53,927 bases of DNA from a virus. The position numbers and the translations under genes are program-made. The stretch is taken from IMG/VR virus record IMGVR_UViG_3300032299_000709, positions 1-53,927 of that record. One strand, written 5' to 3'. Position 1 is the first letter of the stretch. Every line of letters begins with the position of its first letter. Below are positions 24,941 to 32,239 of the stretch, one piece after another. Below the pieces are notes generated by a model, which was not told the origin of the DNA, ran no database searches, and was given only the letters and a program-made list of their open reading frames with translations.

Positions 24941-25813
24941 ATGTCAAATAGATATTTAGGCGGTTACATTACCGCAACGTTTAATCCTTTGACTGGAACT
25001 CCGCCGACAGAGGTAGAGTACCTTGTCGTCGCAGGTGGCGGGGGCGGTGGATCATATCGTGCCGGTGGCGGCGGCGCCGGTGGTTATAGAACAGCAGCTA
25101 GCTTTGCAGTTACTGCGGGCTCTGCAATAACAGTAACTGTCGGCGCTGGAGGTGCTGGCGGTACAGCTACTAACAGTGGCGCTCAAGGATCAAATTCAGT
25201 ATTTTCAACTATTACCTCGGCTGGAGGCGGTGGTGGTGCGGGGGCGGGTTCGGGTGTTGGAGGTTCTGGTGGTTCTGGCGGTGGTGGTACTTCTAACAGT
25301 CAGGCTGGTGGCGCTGGTAATACACCATCAACAAGCCCATCACAAGGTAACGCTGGTGGCACAGGCGCTAGTTTTAGTGGTAAATATGGTGCTGGTGGTG
25401 GCGGCGGTGCGTCTGCTGTTGGTGCTAATGGAACAACGTCAGTGGGCGGCAATGGTGGAGCAGGAACTGCATCAAGCATTTCTGGAACATCGACTATTTA
25501 TGCTGGCGGTGGTGGTGGTGGTGCAATCTTTACTGCACCCTCTTCATCCGGTGGCGCTGGCGGTGGTGGTGGAAGTCCGACAAACTCAAATGGAACTGCT
25601 GGCACAGCAAACACTGGCGGGGGTGGTGGGGGTGCAAACTCTACCGATGACACTACAGTCCACAATGGCGGCGCGGGGGGTTCTGGCATTGTGATTATTC
25701 GTTATGCGGACACTTTTGGCGCTGCTGTATCTACAACAGGATCCCCAACAATCACAGTTGCCGGTGGTTATCGCGTTTACACATTTACAGCCTCTGGCTC
25801 AATTACATTCTGA
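24941..25813 (+). CDS. Glycine-rich adhesin-like protein 1, 290 aa
   Basis: Begins with a short attachment segment, then EVEYLVVAGGGGGGSYRAGG and a long region of Gly-rich stretches separated by short variable turns. It closes with a conserved GSGIVIIRYADTF and the C-terminal GSPTITVAGGYRVYTFTASG. Poly-glycine arrays form compact polyglycine-II bundles in the receptor-binding gp38-type adhesins of T-even-like phages, so a receptor-contact role is likely by analogy. The next gene is a paralogue. Confidence 0.75.
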   Translation: MSNRYLGGYITATFNPLTGTPPTEVEYLVVAGGGGGGSYRAGGGGAGGYRTAASFAVTAGSAITVTVGAGGAGGTATNSGAQGSNSVFSTITSAGGGGGAGAGSGVGGSGGSGGGGTSNSQAGGAGNTPSTSPSQGNAGGTGASFSGKYGAGGGGGASAVGANGTTSVGGNGGAGTASSISGTSTIYAGGGGGGAIFTAPSSSGGAGGGGGSPTNSNGTAGTANTGGGGGGANSTDDTTVHNGGAGGSGIVIIRYADTFGAAVSTTGSPTITVAGGYRVYTFTASGSITF

Positions 25814-25821
25814 GGTAAACC

Positions 25822-26715
25822 ATGGGACAGTATTCTGGAATTTACACATTGAGCCAGCAGTCGCAAGCTAAGGGGGCTGATAATTGGCCGCTTCCTGCTG
25901 GCTTGGTAACAGCAGTTGAATATCTCGTTATTGCTGGTGGAGGTGGCGGGGGTGGTGGTTCAGCGGGTGGTGGTGGCGCAGGTGGTTACAGAACGGCATC
26001 GGGATTTGCAGTTAGTGCAGGCTCTGCCATTACAGTAACCGTAGGTGCTGGCGGTGCTGGTGGAGTAAGTGAAGGCAACGGTGTCAACGGCGGAAATTCT
26101 GTTTTTTCAACTATTACCTCTAGCGGTGGCGGTGGCGGCGGCGGGACAGGTGCGACTGGAAGCGCGGGTGGCTCTGGCGGCGGCGGTGGATACCAATCAA
26201 ATGGTGGCGCAGGAAATACTCCATCAACTTCACCATCACAAGGCAACAGTGGTGGCAATGGTATTGCAAATGGCGTTCATGGAGGCGGAGGTGGCGCTGG
26301 CGCGGCGGGTGATAACGGCACAGTTGGACAAGCTGGCGCTGGCGGAAGTGGTTTATCATCTTCTATTACGGGTAGTGCGGTTATTCGCGCTGGTGGCGGT
26401 GGTGGCGGATTCAACGACGCGGGCTCAACCCCAGATACGCAAGCAGGAGCTGGCGGTGCTGGAGGCGGTGGCGCTGGCGGCACTGGTAATAATGTTGGAA
26501 CTGCTGGAACTGCTAATACTGGTGGCGGTGGTGGTGGAGGTTCGTACCCCAGCGGCCCCGGTTTTAACGGCGGTGCGGGTGGCTCTGGTATTGTGATTAT
26601 TCGCTATCTCAGCACGTTCGACCCTGCTAGCTCTACAACGGGATCCCCCACAATTACAGTTGCCAATGGCTACCGTATTTATCAGTGGACTGCTTCCGGT
26701 TCAATCACTTTCTAA
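25822..26715 (+). CDS. Glycine-rich adhesin-like protein 2, 297 aa
   Basis: Paralogue of the preceding gene. The same YLVIAGGGGGGGGSAGG opening, GGYRTASGFAVSAGSAITVT core and GIVIIRYLSTF...SPTITVANGYRIYQWTASG end are present, but the N-terminal anchor (MGQYSGIYTLSQQSQAKG) and the variable Gly loops differ. This pattern fits duplication followed by diversification of the exposed loops, giving two alternative or joint receptor-binding tips. Confidence 0.75.
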   Translation: MGQYSGIYTLSQQSQAKGADNWPLPAGLVTAVEYLVIAGGGGGGGGSAGGGGAGGYRTASGFAVSAGSAITVTVGAGGAGGVSEGNGVNGGNSVFSTITSSGGGGGGGTGATGSAGGSGGGGGYQSNGGAGNTPSTSPSQGNSGGNGIANGVHGGGGGAGAAGDNGTVGQAGAGGSGLSSSITGSAVIRAGGGGGGFNDAGSTPDTQAGAGGAGGGGAGGTGNNVGTAGTANTGGGGGGGSYPSGPGFNGGAGGSGIVIIRYLSTFDPASSTTGSPTITVANGYRIYQWTASGSITF

Positions 26716-26727
26716 GGAGAACAAAAC

Positions 26728-27093
26728 ATGGCACATTTTGCAGAAATCGGTTTGAACAACATTGTCTTGCGTGTAATCGTTGTGCACAACAACGACTGTT
26801 TACTTAATGGTGTAGAAACAGAATCCGTTGGCGCTGAGTTTTGCCGCAACCTTCTTGGCGGCACTTGGGTGCAGACCAGCTACAACGGCACAATTCGTAA
26901 AAACTACGCTGGCGCAGGTTTTACTTACGACTCACAACGCAACGCGTTTATCCCACCTAAGCCATACGCAAGCTGGGTGCTGAATGAAACAACTTGCAAT
27001 TGGGACGCGCCTGTTGCATATCCAACGGATGGCAAAATGTATCGTTGGGACGAAACAACAACAGCATGGGTTGAGGTAACTCCAAATGTCTAA
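26728..27093 (+). CDS. Conserved phage protein of the MAHFAEI type, 121 aa
   Basis: Starts MAHFAEIGLNNIVLRVIVVHN and contains GGTWVQTSYNGTIRKNYAG and AGFTYDSQRNAFIPPKPY, the hallmark of a small family that occurs in many marine and freshwater phages, including cyanophages, near tail fibre genes. Biochemical role unknown; probably a virion component. The ribosome-binding site TAAGGAGAACAAAAC equals that at 13086. It overlaps the next gene by 8 bases. Confidence 0.8.
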   Translation: MAHFAEIGLNNIVLRVIVVHNNDCLLNGVETESVGAEFCRNLLGGTWVQTSYNGTIRKNYAGAGFTYDSQRNAFIPPKPYASWVLNETTCNWDAPVAYPTDGKMYRWDETTTAWVEVTPNV

Positions 27094-28345
27094 AGCAAAA
27101 ACACTAGCGGGAACTGTCAGTACTGGCGGCGCGCTTGAAAACCCATCGGCCATCCCAGCAGCAAACATTAGCGGCGCCGTGGGCAGCGCAACAAACTTGG
27201 CCGGCGGTTCTAACGGCACAATCCCTTACCAGTCAGCAAGCGGCACAACGCAGATGCTGGCTGTTGGTACGGCTGGTCAAGTGCTTACTTCGGCAGGGGC
27301 TGCTGCGCCTACGTGGTCGGCTCCTGCGGCTACTGGTGTTACATCAGTCGCGGCAACAGTGCCGAGTATTTTCAGTATTGCCGGTAGCCCAATTACAAGC
27401 ACCGGCACTCTGGCTATGACTTATAGCGGAACGGCTCTACCGATTGCCAACGGCGGTACGGGAACAACCTCTACTACGTTTGCTAACTTGACTACAAACG
27501 TCACCGGCACTCTACCAACAGCTATTGGCGGTACGGGAACAACCTCTACTACGTTTGCTAACTTGACTACAAACGTCACCGGCACTTTACCAATTGCCAA
27601 CGGCGGTACGGGAACAACCTCAACCACGTTTGCTAACCTGACTACAAACGTCACCGGCACTCTACCAATTGCCAACGGCGGCACAAACTCTACAGCAACA
27701 GCTACTGCGGGTGGTGCTGGTTATGGTACGGGTACAGCCCTCGCTTACACAGCGGCTGGAACATCAGGTCAATTGTTACAAAGCAACGGAGCAAGCGCAC
27801 CTACTTGGGTAACGCCAAGCGCTGGCGCAATGGTAGCTATTGGTGAAACAACTTTGTCAGGATCGTCAACTACTATTTCACTCGACAATTCGACTTATTC
27901 TTCTTATTTCTTTTTAGGTTATGGTATTTCAACAACAGCAGCGGCAGCTAATATAGATTTTTATATTAGATTAAACAGTGTCTCATCGGCCTCTTATAGC
28001 TCAGGTGGTTACGCAACTGGAAATGGTACTCCGCTTGGGTATTTAAGCGGAACAAATACAAGCGAGACATATTATTCACCGCATAAATCAGGCTATAACT
28101 ATTGTGGTGTTTATACTACTATTACATATGGTTCTACTATGATGTTGCGAGTTTTTAACATTAAAAGCATAAGTCAAACCGCAAATTCTCAAACAGCTTT
28201 TATGTCAACGTGGCAGTCATCTGGTGGTAATTCACCATCTGTTGGTGCTGGTGGTTTTTCTGGCGCTGGCGTGACCTCAATAACTTTTTCATGGTCTAGC
28301 GGTTCTACAATGACAGGCAAAATTCGTGTCTACGGAATTGTTTAA
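27086..28345 (+). CDS. Second tail fibre/receptor-binding protein, 419 aa
   Basis: Starts within the previous gene. The shaft carries three exact-length 25-residue repeats (IANGGTGTTSTTFANLTTNV...) at about residues 120-194 and the fibre-like GQLLQSNGASAPTW. The C-terminal 150 residues (from GETTLSGSSTTISLDNSTYS) form a beta-rich, Ser/Thr/Tyr-rich domain with lower G+C, typical of exchangeable receptor-binding tips. Probably a side fibre. Confidence 0.8.
   Translation: MSKAKTLAGTVSTGGALENPSAIPAANISGAVGSATNLAGGSNGTIPYQSASGTTQMLAVGTAGQVLTSAGAAAPTWSAPAATGVTSVAATVPSIFSIAGSPITSTGTLAMTYSGTALPIANGGTGTTSTTFANLTTNVTGTLPTAIGGTGTTSTTFANLTTNVTGTLPIANGGTGTTSTTFANLTTNVTGTLPIANGGTNSTATATAGGAGYGTGTALAYTAAGTSGQLLQSNGASAPTWVTPSAGAMVAIGETTLSGSSTTISLDNSTYSSYFFLGYGISTTAAAANIDFYIRLNSVSSASYSSGGYATGNGTPLGYLSGTNTSETYYSPHKSGYNYCGVYTTITYGSTMMLRVFNIKSISQTANSQTAFMSTWQSSGGNSPSVGAGGFSGAGVTSITFSWSSGSTMTGKIRVYGIV
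27443..27682 (+). repeat. 75-bp tandem coding repeats, three units plus a partial
   Basis: Units begin at 27443, 27518 and 27593 and a partial one at 27668. Identity at the DNA level is very high, including synonymous sites, so the array is recent or kept uniform by recombination. Confidence 0.9.
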
Positions 28346-28362
28346 TACTAAAGGAAAAACAA

Positions 28363-28611
28363 ATGTCTTACATAATAAATGATAACGGGGTTGAGCGTCC
28401 AGCCACGCCAGAAGAAACTGCCGTACTTGACTCAGACAAACTAAGGGCAGAACAAGCAAAGCAACAAAACGGCTACAAAATAAGCAGGGCGGCTGAGTAC
28501 CCATCAATCAATGACTACATTGATGGCATTGTCAAAGGCAACACAGCACAGGTGCAGACCTACATCGACGCTTGTCTGGCTGTCAAAGCAAAGTACCCAA
28601 AGCCGGAGTGA
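28363..28611 (+). CDS. Small hypothetical protein after the fibre gene, 82 aa
   Basis: AAAGGAAAAACAA before ATG 28363. Beta hairpin start (MSYIINDNGVERPATPEE) and a helical end (SINDYIDGIVKGNTAQ). Small proteins with this layout follow fibre genes in many phages and may help fibre folding. The role is inferred from position only. Confidence 0.65.
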   Translation: MSYIINDNGVERPATPEETAVLDSDKLRAEQAKQQNGYKISRAAEYPSINDYIDGIVKGNTAQVQTYIDACLAVKAKYPKPE

Positions 28612-28614
28612 TAA

Positions 28615-28812
28615 ATGGACGCCGAAATCGATAAAAGATTAGCCGTGCACGAAGCCATTTGCGCAGAACGATATAATGCCATATCGATGTCCCTGAAAAA
28701 AGGGGACCATCGTATGACCAAGATCGAGTACCTTCTGTACGCAGTGATACTGGCTGTCTTGCTTGGCCCCGGCGTTGCAGCCGAAGTCATCAAAAAACTT
28801 TTGGGATTGTAA
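28615..28812 (+). CDS. Small membrane protein, XhlA/holin-like, 65 aa
   Basis: N-terminal amphipathic helix with RLAVHEAICAERYNAI, then one C-terminal transmembrane helix (YLLYAVILAVLLGPGVAAEV, about 39-58). This arrangement is like XhlA-type lysis accessory proteins. It lies at the beginning of a run of membrane proteins leading to the spanins, so a lysis role is plausible. Confidence 0.65.
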   Translation: MDAEIDKRLAVHEAICAERYNAISMSLKKGDHRMTKIEYLLYAVILAVLLGPGVAAEVIKKLLGL

Positions 28813-28816
28813 CAAT

Positions 28817-29488
28817 GTGGATCCGCTCAGCATCCTTCTGGCAGCCAACACATGCGTTGCCGCAATCAAGCAAGGATGCAAGCTGTATAAAGACGCCAAA
28901 ACGTCTTTTATGGAAATTAAGAAAACTGTCGATGAAGTTGCATCAGATGTCAAAGCAGTCAGAGGGTTCTGGTCAAAGCTCTTCGGAACAGCGCCCACCG
29001 CAAGCCCCAAGTCTGTGGCGAAAAAGAAAGAGGCTTACGTTGCCGTCGACGAAACGCAAGTCCTATCAGACATCGTCACTCAACTTTCCCAATTCTTCAA
29101 ATTGCAAGAGCAACTTGCTGAACACATAAGAGCTGAAGAAGAGAAGAGCAAAACCGTTTACGACCCGGATGCCAACTTGATGGAGGCCGCTTTAAAGCGA
29201 CTCATGGCTCAAGATCAAATGGCAACACTGGAAACTGAAATACGAGAGGCAATGGTATACGGCGCTCCGAAGGAGATGGGGGCCCTGTACAGCCGAACGT
29301 TCGAAATGCGTGACATCATCAAGGCCGAGCAAGACAAAGCAAGAAAGAAGCGAGATGATAAATCATGGCAACGCAAAGAAGAGGAGAGGCTCCTAAACGA
29401 ACGTCAGGCATACCTATTGGTGACTATCCTCGGCCTCCTGTATATGTGGATGCTTCTCGGCCTCTTAAGCAGGACTGGTGGGCAGTGA
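28817..29488 (+). CDS. Coiled-coil protein with C-terminal membrane anchor, 223 aa
   Basis: GTG start at 28817 (VDPLSILLAANTCVAAIKQG); a longer in-frame version would overlap the previous gene without a ribosome-binding site. Long charged helices (KLQEQLAEHIRAEEEKSK-like) end in a single transmembrane helix AYLLVTILGLLYMWMLLGLL (about 199-218). The last 124 bases overlap the next gene in another frame. Possibly lysis- or membrane-associated; family unknown. Confidence 0.65.
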   Translation: MDPLSILLAANTCVAAIKQGCKLYKDAKTSFMEIKKTVDEVASDVKAVRGFWSKLFGTAPTASPKSVAKKKEAYVAVDETQVLSDIVTQLSQFFKLQEQLAEHIRAEEEKSKTVYDPDANLMEAALKRLMAQDQMATLETEIREAMVYGAPKEMGALYSRTFEMRDIIKAEQDKARKKRDDKSWQRKEEERLLNERQAYLLVTILGLLYMWMLLGLLSRTGGQ

Positions 29489-29664
29489 TGGGTTGGATCG
29501 CCGCTTGTGTGCTTGTGGGTATGCTTCTACCCTTATTGGGTATGTTGTACATGGACGTGCTGCAAACAAAGCACGAGTCCAAGATACAAATTGAAAAGAT
29601 GGAAAAATTACGCAGAGAATTTGAAAAGGAAAAACGCAATGCAAACACCGATAGACCCCAATGA
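29365..29664 (+). CDS. Small membrane protein overlapping its neighbour, 99 aa
   Basis: ATG 29365 lies inside the preceding gene in the +1 direction. The first 38 residues (GIPIGDYPRPPVYVDASRPL) are encoded over the neighbour's transmembrane helix; then a transmembrane segment WWAVMGWIAACVLVGMLLPL and a basic coiled tail. The sequence looks natural in both frames, so true overlap is likely. Part of the membrane/lysis cluster. Confidence 0.6.
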   Translation: MATQRRGEAPKRTSGIPIGDYPRPPVYVDASRPLKQDWWAVMGWIAACVLVGMLLPLLGMLYMDVLQTKHESKIQIEKMEKLRREFEKEKRNANTDRPQ

Positions 29665-29908
29665 TAAAACTGTTAAACATTTCATTTACTACTATGCGTG
29701 GTTTTGGGCATCAACTTCAGTTTTGTACTTTTTTTGCGTAACCTTTATTTTGTTGCCTGACGGCGGCAGAGACTTTGCCAACATCATTTTGGGCTTCTTG
29801 CTGGGTACGGCAGTTGCTAACATTATTTCGTTTTTCTATGGGTCAAGCAAATCGAGCAAAGACAAGACTGAGGCCATGATGAAAGCAGTCGATGCTAAGT
29901 CTATTTAA
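29639..29908 (+). CDS. Holin-like protein with two membrane helices, 89 aa
   Basis: ATG 29639 behind GAAAAGGAAAAAC, overlapping the previous gene by 26 bases. Two hydrophobic helices (AWFWASTSVLYFFCVTFILL and ANIILGFLLGTAVANIISFF) and a charged C-terminus, the layout of class II holins. It lies directly before the spanin gene. The holin call is inferred from topology and context. Confidence 0.7.
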   Translation: MQTPIDPNDKTVKHFIYYYAWFWASTSVLYFFCVTFILLPDGGRDFANIILGFLLGTAVANIISFFYGSSKSSKDKTEAMMKAVDAKSI

Positions 29909-30365
29909 TCCATACGTCCTGCTTGGCCTTGTCTTGGCAGTGCTGGGTAGTTTTGGTGCTGGGTATTACAACGGTGAGCAGAATGAGCATGATCGCCAGC
30001 AACTTAAAATTGCCGAGCTTAATGATGCGGCAAGGGTAAAGGAACAAGCCCTTATAAACGTTGTTCAAACTCAATCCACCAAACTTCAAAAGGCAAATCA
30101 AGATGCAAAAGCTGCTCAACAAAAGCGCAATGCTGACATTGACTCTGGTACTTTCAGGTTGCGAGTCCCTATCAAAACCCCCATCTGCCCCCTATACACC
30201 ACCACAGATACCCCCGTTGCCAGCGGAGATAGCGTCCAAGCAACAACCGAACTTGACCGAGAGACTGCTAAAGCTCTTATCGCCATTACAGAAGATGGAG
30301 ACGCCGCCATTAGAAAGCTCAACTCCTGTATTGACTCCTACGAAACCTTAAGAAGCCTGAGATGA
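29892..30365 (+). CDS. Rz-like inner-membrane spanin, 157 aa
   Basis: N-terminal signal anchor (LLGLVLAVLGSFGAGYYNG), a periplasmic coiled coil (QQLKIAELNDAARVKEQAL...) and a C-terminal part with two Cys, ending LNSCIDSYETLRSLR as in lambda-type Rz. A proline-rich lipoprotein frame is fully embedded in the +1 frame. Together they would fuse inner and outer membranes at the last step of lysis, which indicates a Gram-negative host. Confidence 0.85.
   Translation: MLSLFNPYVLLGLVLAVLGSFGAGYYNGEQNEHDRQQLKIAELNDAARVKEQALINVVQTQSTKLQKANQDAKAAQQKRNADIDSGTFRLRVPIKTPICPLYTTTDTPVASGDSVQATTELDRETAKALIAITEDGDAAIRKLNSCIDSYETLRSLR
30103..30351 (+). CDS. Rz1-like outer-membrane spanin lipoprotein, embedded in Rz, 82 aa
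   Basis: Starts MQKLLNKSAMLTLTLVLSGC: two Lys, a hydrophobic core and a lipobox (LSGC) with the lipidated Cys at residue 20. It is followed by a proline-rich segment (KPPSAPYTPPQIPPLP), the defining feature of Rz1. The gene lies wholly inside Rz in the +1 frame, as in lambda. The ribosome-binding site AAAGGCAAATCAAG is acceptable; an internal ATG at 30130 would remove the Lys residues. Confidence 0.85.
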   Translation: MQKLLNKSAMLTLTLVLSGCESLSKPPSAPYTPPQIPPLPAEIASKQQPNLTERLLKLLSPLQKMETPPLESSTPVLTPTKP

Positions 30366-30565
30366 CCATCTACATTCCACTGCTTTATATTTGCATAGCA
30401 ATGGAATGTAAGTTTTTTCAGTCAGAAATTTACACCTTGGATAAGCAAAAGTGTGAACAAGAAATTGCTCAACAGAAAATTCAAATTACCAAACAAGGCA
30501 ATACCGTTGCGGCAATTTGTGTTGACATGGAAATTAAAGTAGATAAATACAACACTGTTTATTAA
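30362..30565 (+). CDS. Small secreted Cys-containing protein, 67 aa
   Basis: Starts in an ATGA overlap with the Rz stop (30362-30365). Hydrophobic N-terminus (MTIYIPLLYICIAMECKF) like a signal sequence or signal anchor, then a short helical domain with Cys at about 31 and 53 that could form a disulphide. Similar small proteins occur in environmental phages next to spanins. Function unknown. Confidence 0.6.
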   Translation: MTIYIPLLYICIAMECKFFQSEIYTLDKQKCEQEIAQQKIQITKQGNTVAAICVDMEIKVDKYNTVY

Positions 30566-30596
30566 ACTTTGAACAAATCACATTAAGTTTCACGCG

Positions 30597-30643
30597 GTTG
30601 TCATTGATTTAGTTTAATTTCAGACAACTTAATTGGAGTTGTC
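30597..30643 (+). promoter_or_regulatory. Competing hairpins at the start of the phosphoesterase gene
   Basis: GACAACT (30623-30629) can pair with AGTTGTC (30637-30643), which directly touches the ATG and holds the GGAG of the ribosome-binding site. GACAAC can instead pair with an earlier GTTGTC (30597-30602), which would free the ribosome-binding site. The two pairings exclude each other. This could be a translational switch or a protein-binding operator; no ligand is known. Confidence 0.45.
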
Positions 30644-31603
30644 ATGGGCAAAACTGTTTACAACGATCAAGAGTTTATTGAACTTTGGAAAACTCATGAA
30701 TCTGCCAGTGCCTTTGCCAAAGCTGTTGGCATGGACATGCGCAATATCATCAGACGCAAAAACAATTTAGAAGCTAGGTACGGCGAACCACTAAAGTCAA
30801 AGAATAGTAAACAGCAAACCATCAAAGAAAACTCAGTTCGTAAATTATTGGGGATTGAAAATGGGACTGTTGTCGTTTTTAGTGACGCTCATTTTTGGCC
30901 CGGCATCCATACAACAGCGTATAGGGGACTTCTTTGGGCAATTAAAGAATTTCAGCCAAAGGCTGTTATTGCTAATGGAGACATATTCGATGGAGCTAGT
31001 ATTTCTCGCTATGACCCTCATGGCTTTAGTTCAGTACCGTCCGTAGTTCAAGAACTAAAAGCCTGTGAATTGGCAATGGGTGAGATTGAAGAAGCGGCAA
31101 AAAAAGCAAGACACAATGTAAATCTTGTCTGGACGTTGGGTAACCATGACGCAAGGTTTGAGAACCGCTTAGCTGCCAATGCACCTCAGTACGAATTTGT
31201 CAAAGGCTTTTCTTTAAAAGATCATTTTCCTGCGTGGCATTCTTGTTGGTCTTGTTGGCCCACTGAACAAGTAGTGGTCAAGCACCGTTGGAAGGGGGGC
31301 CTGCATGCCACTCACAATAACGCCGTCCAATCGGGCGTCTCAATTTGTACGGGTCATTTGCACAGCTTAAAGGTAACGCCATTTGCAGATTACCAAGGCA
31401 ATAGGTTTGGCGTCGATACTGGCACGTTAGCGGACACAAACGGCCCTCAGTTTATAAATTATCTTGAGGACTCGCCAACCAATTGGCGCAGCGGCTTTGC
31501 TATCCTGACGTTTTATGAGGGCAGGTTGCTGTGGCCTGAGTTAGTTTATAGTTGGGGCGCTGAAAACAAAATAGAGTTTAGGGGTAAAGTGTATGACGTC
31601 TGA
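30644..31603 (+). CDS. Calcineurin-like metallophosphoesterase, 319 aa
   Basis: Residues 1-70 are a small helical, HTH-like domain (SASAFAKAVGMDMRNIIRRK). Residues 75-300 carry the metallophosphoesterase signature: D81-x-H83 in FSDAHFWPG, NGDIFDG with D113, LGNHDARFE with N167/H168 and TGHLHSLKV with GHLH (237-240). All metal ligands appear intact, so it should hydrolyse a phosphoester, perhaps of nucleic acids or a nucleotide signal. It is separated from the lysis genes by an AT-rich gap with a possible RNA switch. Confidence 0.85.
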   Translation: MGKTVYNDQEFIELWKTHESASAFAKAVGMDMRNIIRRKNNLEARYGEPLKSKNSKQQTIKENSVRKLLGIENGTVVVFSDAHFWPGIHTTAYRGLLWAIKEFQPKAVIANGDIFDGASISRYDPHGFSSVPSVVQELKACELAMGEIEEAAKKARHNVNLVWTLGNHDARFENRLAANAPQYEFVKGFSLKDHFPAWHSCWSCWPTEQVVVKHRWKGGLHATHNNAVQSGVSICTGHLHSLKVTPFADYQGNRFGVDTGTLADTNGPQFINYLEDSPTNWRSGFAILTFYEGRLLWPELVYSWGAENKIEFRGKVYDV

Positions 31604-31805
31604 CCTAGTGTCTTATCTTAGATCTGAAATCAAAGAACTGCATAACATTTTGCATGAAACGCAACTTGCTTTGGCGCAAGCAAACGACAGACTTAACAGG
31701 CGGTCTGAACCTTTAACTGAAGAGCGTATATACAGCTTGTATAGGCGTAGCTTGGATTGGCGGCAGTTAGCTAAAGACGTAGAAGCAGAGCACGGCATTG
31801 AATAA
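31593..31805 (+). CDS. Small coiled-coil protein, 70 aa
   Basis: Overlaps the end of the phosphoesterase gene by 11 bases and is probably co-translated. Amphipathic helix LRSEIKELHNILHETQLALA followed by RRSLDWRQLAKDVEAEHGIE. Many phages place such small helical proteins at this point, but no function is recognised. It faces the leftward acidic gene across a terminator. Confidence 0.65.
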   Translation: MTSDLVSYLRSEIKELHNILHETQLALAQANDRLNRRSEPLTEERIYSLYRRSLDWRQLAKDVEAEHGIE

Positions 31806-31808
31806 AAA

Positions 31809-31830
31809 AGGGGAGTCCGAAGACTCCCCT
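31809..31830 (-). terminator. Intrinsic terminator of the leftward acidic gene
   Basis: Read leftward: AGGGGAGTC-TTCG-GACTCCCCT, a perfect 9-bp stem with a UUCG loop, then a run of six T. On the plus strand the same stem lacks a T-run. It therefore mainly stops leftward transcription from entering the late genes. Confidence 0.85.
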
Positions 31831-31849
31831 AAAGACAACTGCATAAATA

Positions 31850-32134
31850 TTATGCCACACGTTTCCAGACTAATCCATCTTCGTCTTCTACGGTCTCTCC
31901 AATTTCGTATTCGTCGAATTCTTCGTCTTCGTCGGTTTCGTCTTCGTCAACTTCTTCTTCATCGCACTGATATTCGTAGTCTTCGGTAACGTCATAGTCA
32001 ACGCACCAGCCATGGTCTTTTTGGAATTGGATGAATTCCTGAATGATTGCGATCTTGTCAAAATCTTCTGTCTCAACAGTTACCATGTCTGAACTAAAAT
32101 CCCAATCTGCAATGTCAATCTCAATCTTGTACAT
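31850..32134 (-). CDS. Very acidic protein, lone leftward gene, 94 aa
   Basis: ATG 32134 with GGGGAACATT upstream. The first 55 residues are a mixed domain (MYKIEIDIADWDFSSDMVTV...); residues about 57-88 are almost entirely Asp/Glu (CDEEEVDEDETDEDEEFDEY). It is the only leftward gene in the late block and has its own terminator, as in a moron. The charge would suit a DNA mimic such as an anti-restriction or anti-regulator protein, but this is speculation. Confidence 0.7.
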   Translation of the reverse strand: MYKIEIDIADWDFSSDMVTVETEDFDKIAIIQEFIQFQKDHGWCVDYDVTEDYEYQCDEEEVDEDETDEDEEFDEYEIGETVEDEDGLVWKRVA

Positions 32135-32144
32135 AATGTTCCCC

Positions 32145-32173
32145 TTGGTTATGGCGTGATTGCCAATTAAAAT
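32145..32173 (+). promoter_or_regulatory. Candidate promoter for the endolysin gene
   Basis: -35 TTGGTT (32145-32150), a 17-base spacer and -10 TAAAAT (32168-32173). It lies 66 bases before the endolysin start, where transcription must restart after the leftward gene. No GTGCGCCC hairpin follows, so it is not of the A/B/C type. Confidence 0.5.
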
Positions 32174-32239
32174 CCTATCTTTAATTTGTGACAGCTTCCA
32201 CCAGCAACCCATTGATTTTTACAACGAAAGGTTAAAGAA

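Noticed and set aside
25152-25694. A 180-codon frame overlapping the first glycine-rich adhesin gene
   Set aside because: A product of GGT/GGC repeats read in another frame (Val/Leu/Ala-rich); similar shadow at 26069-26596.
27443-27682. Evenly spaced repeats as a possible CRISPR array
   Set aside because: Units are contiguous 75-bp coding repeats in frame with a fibre gene; there are no variable spacers.
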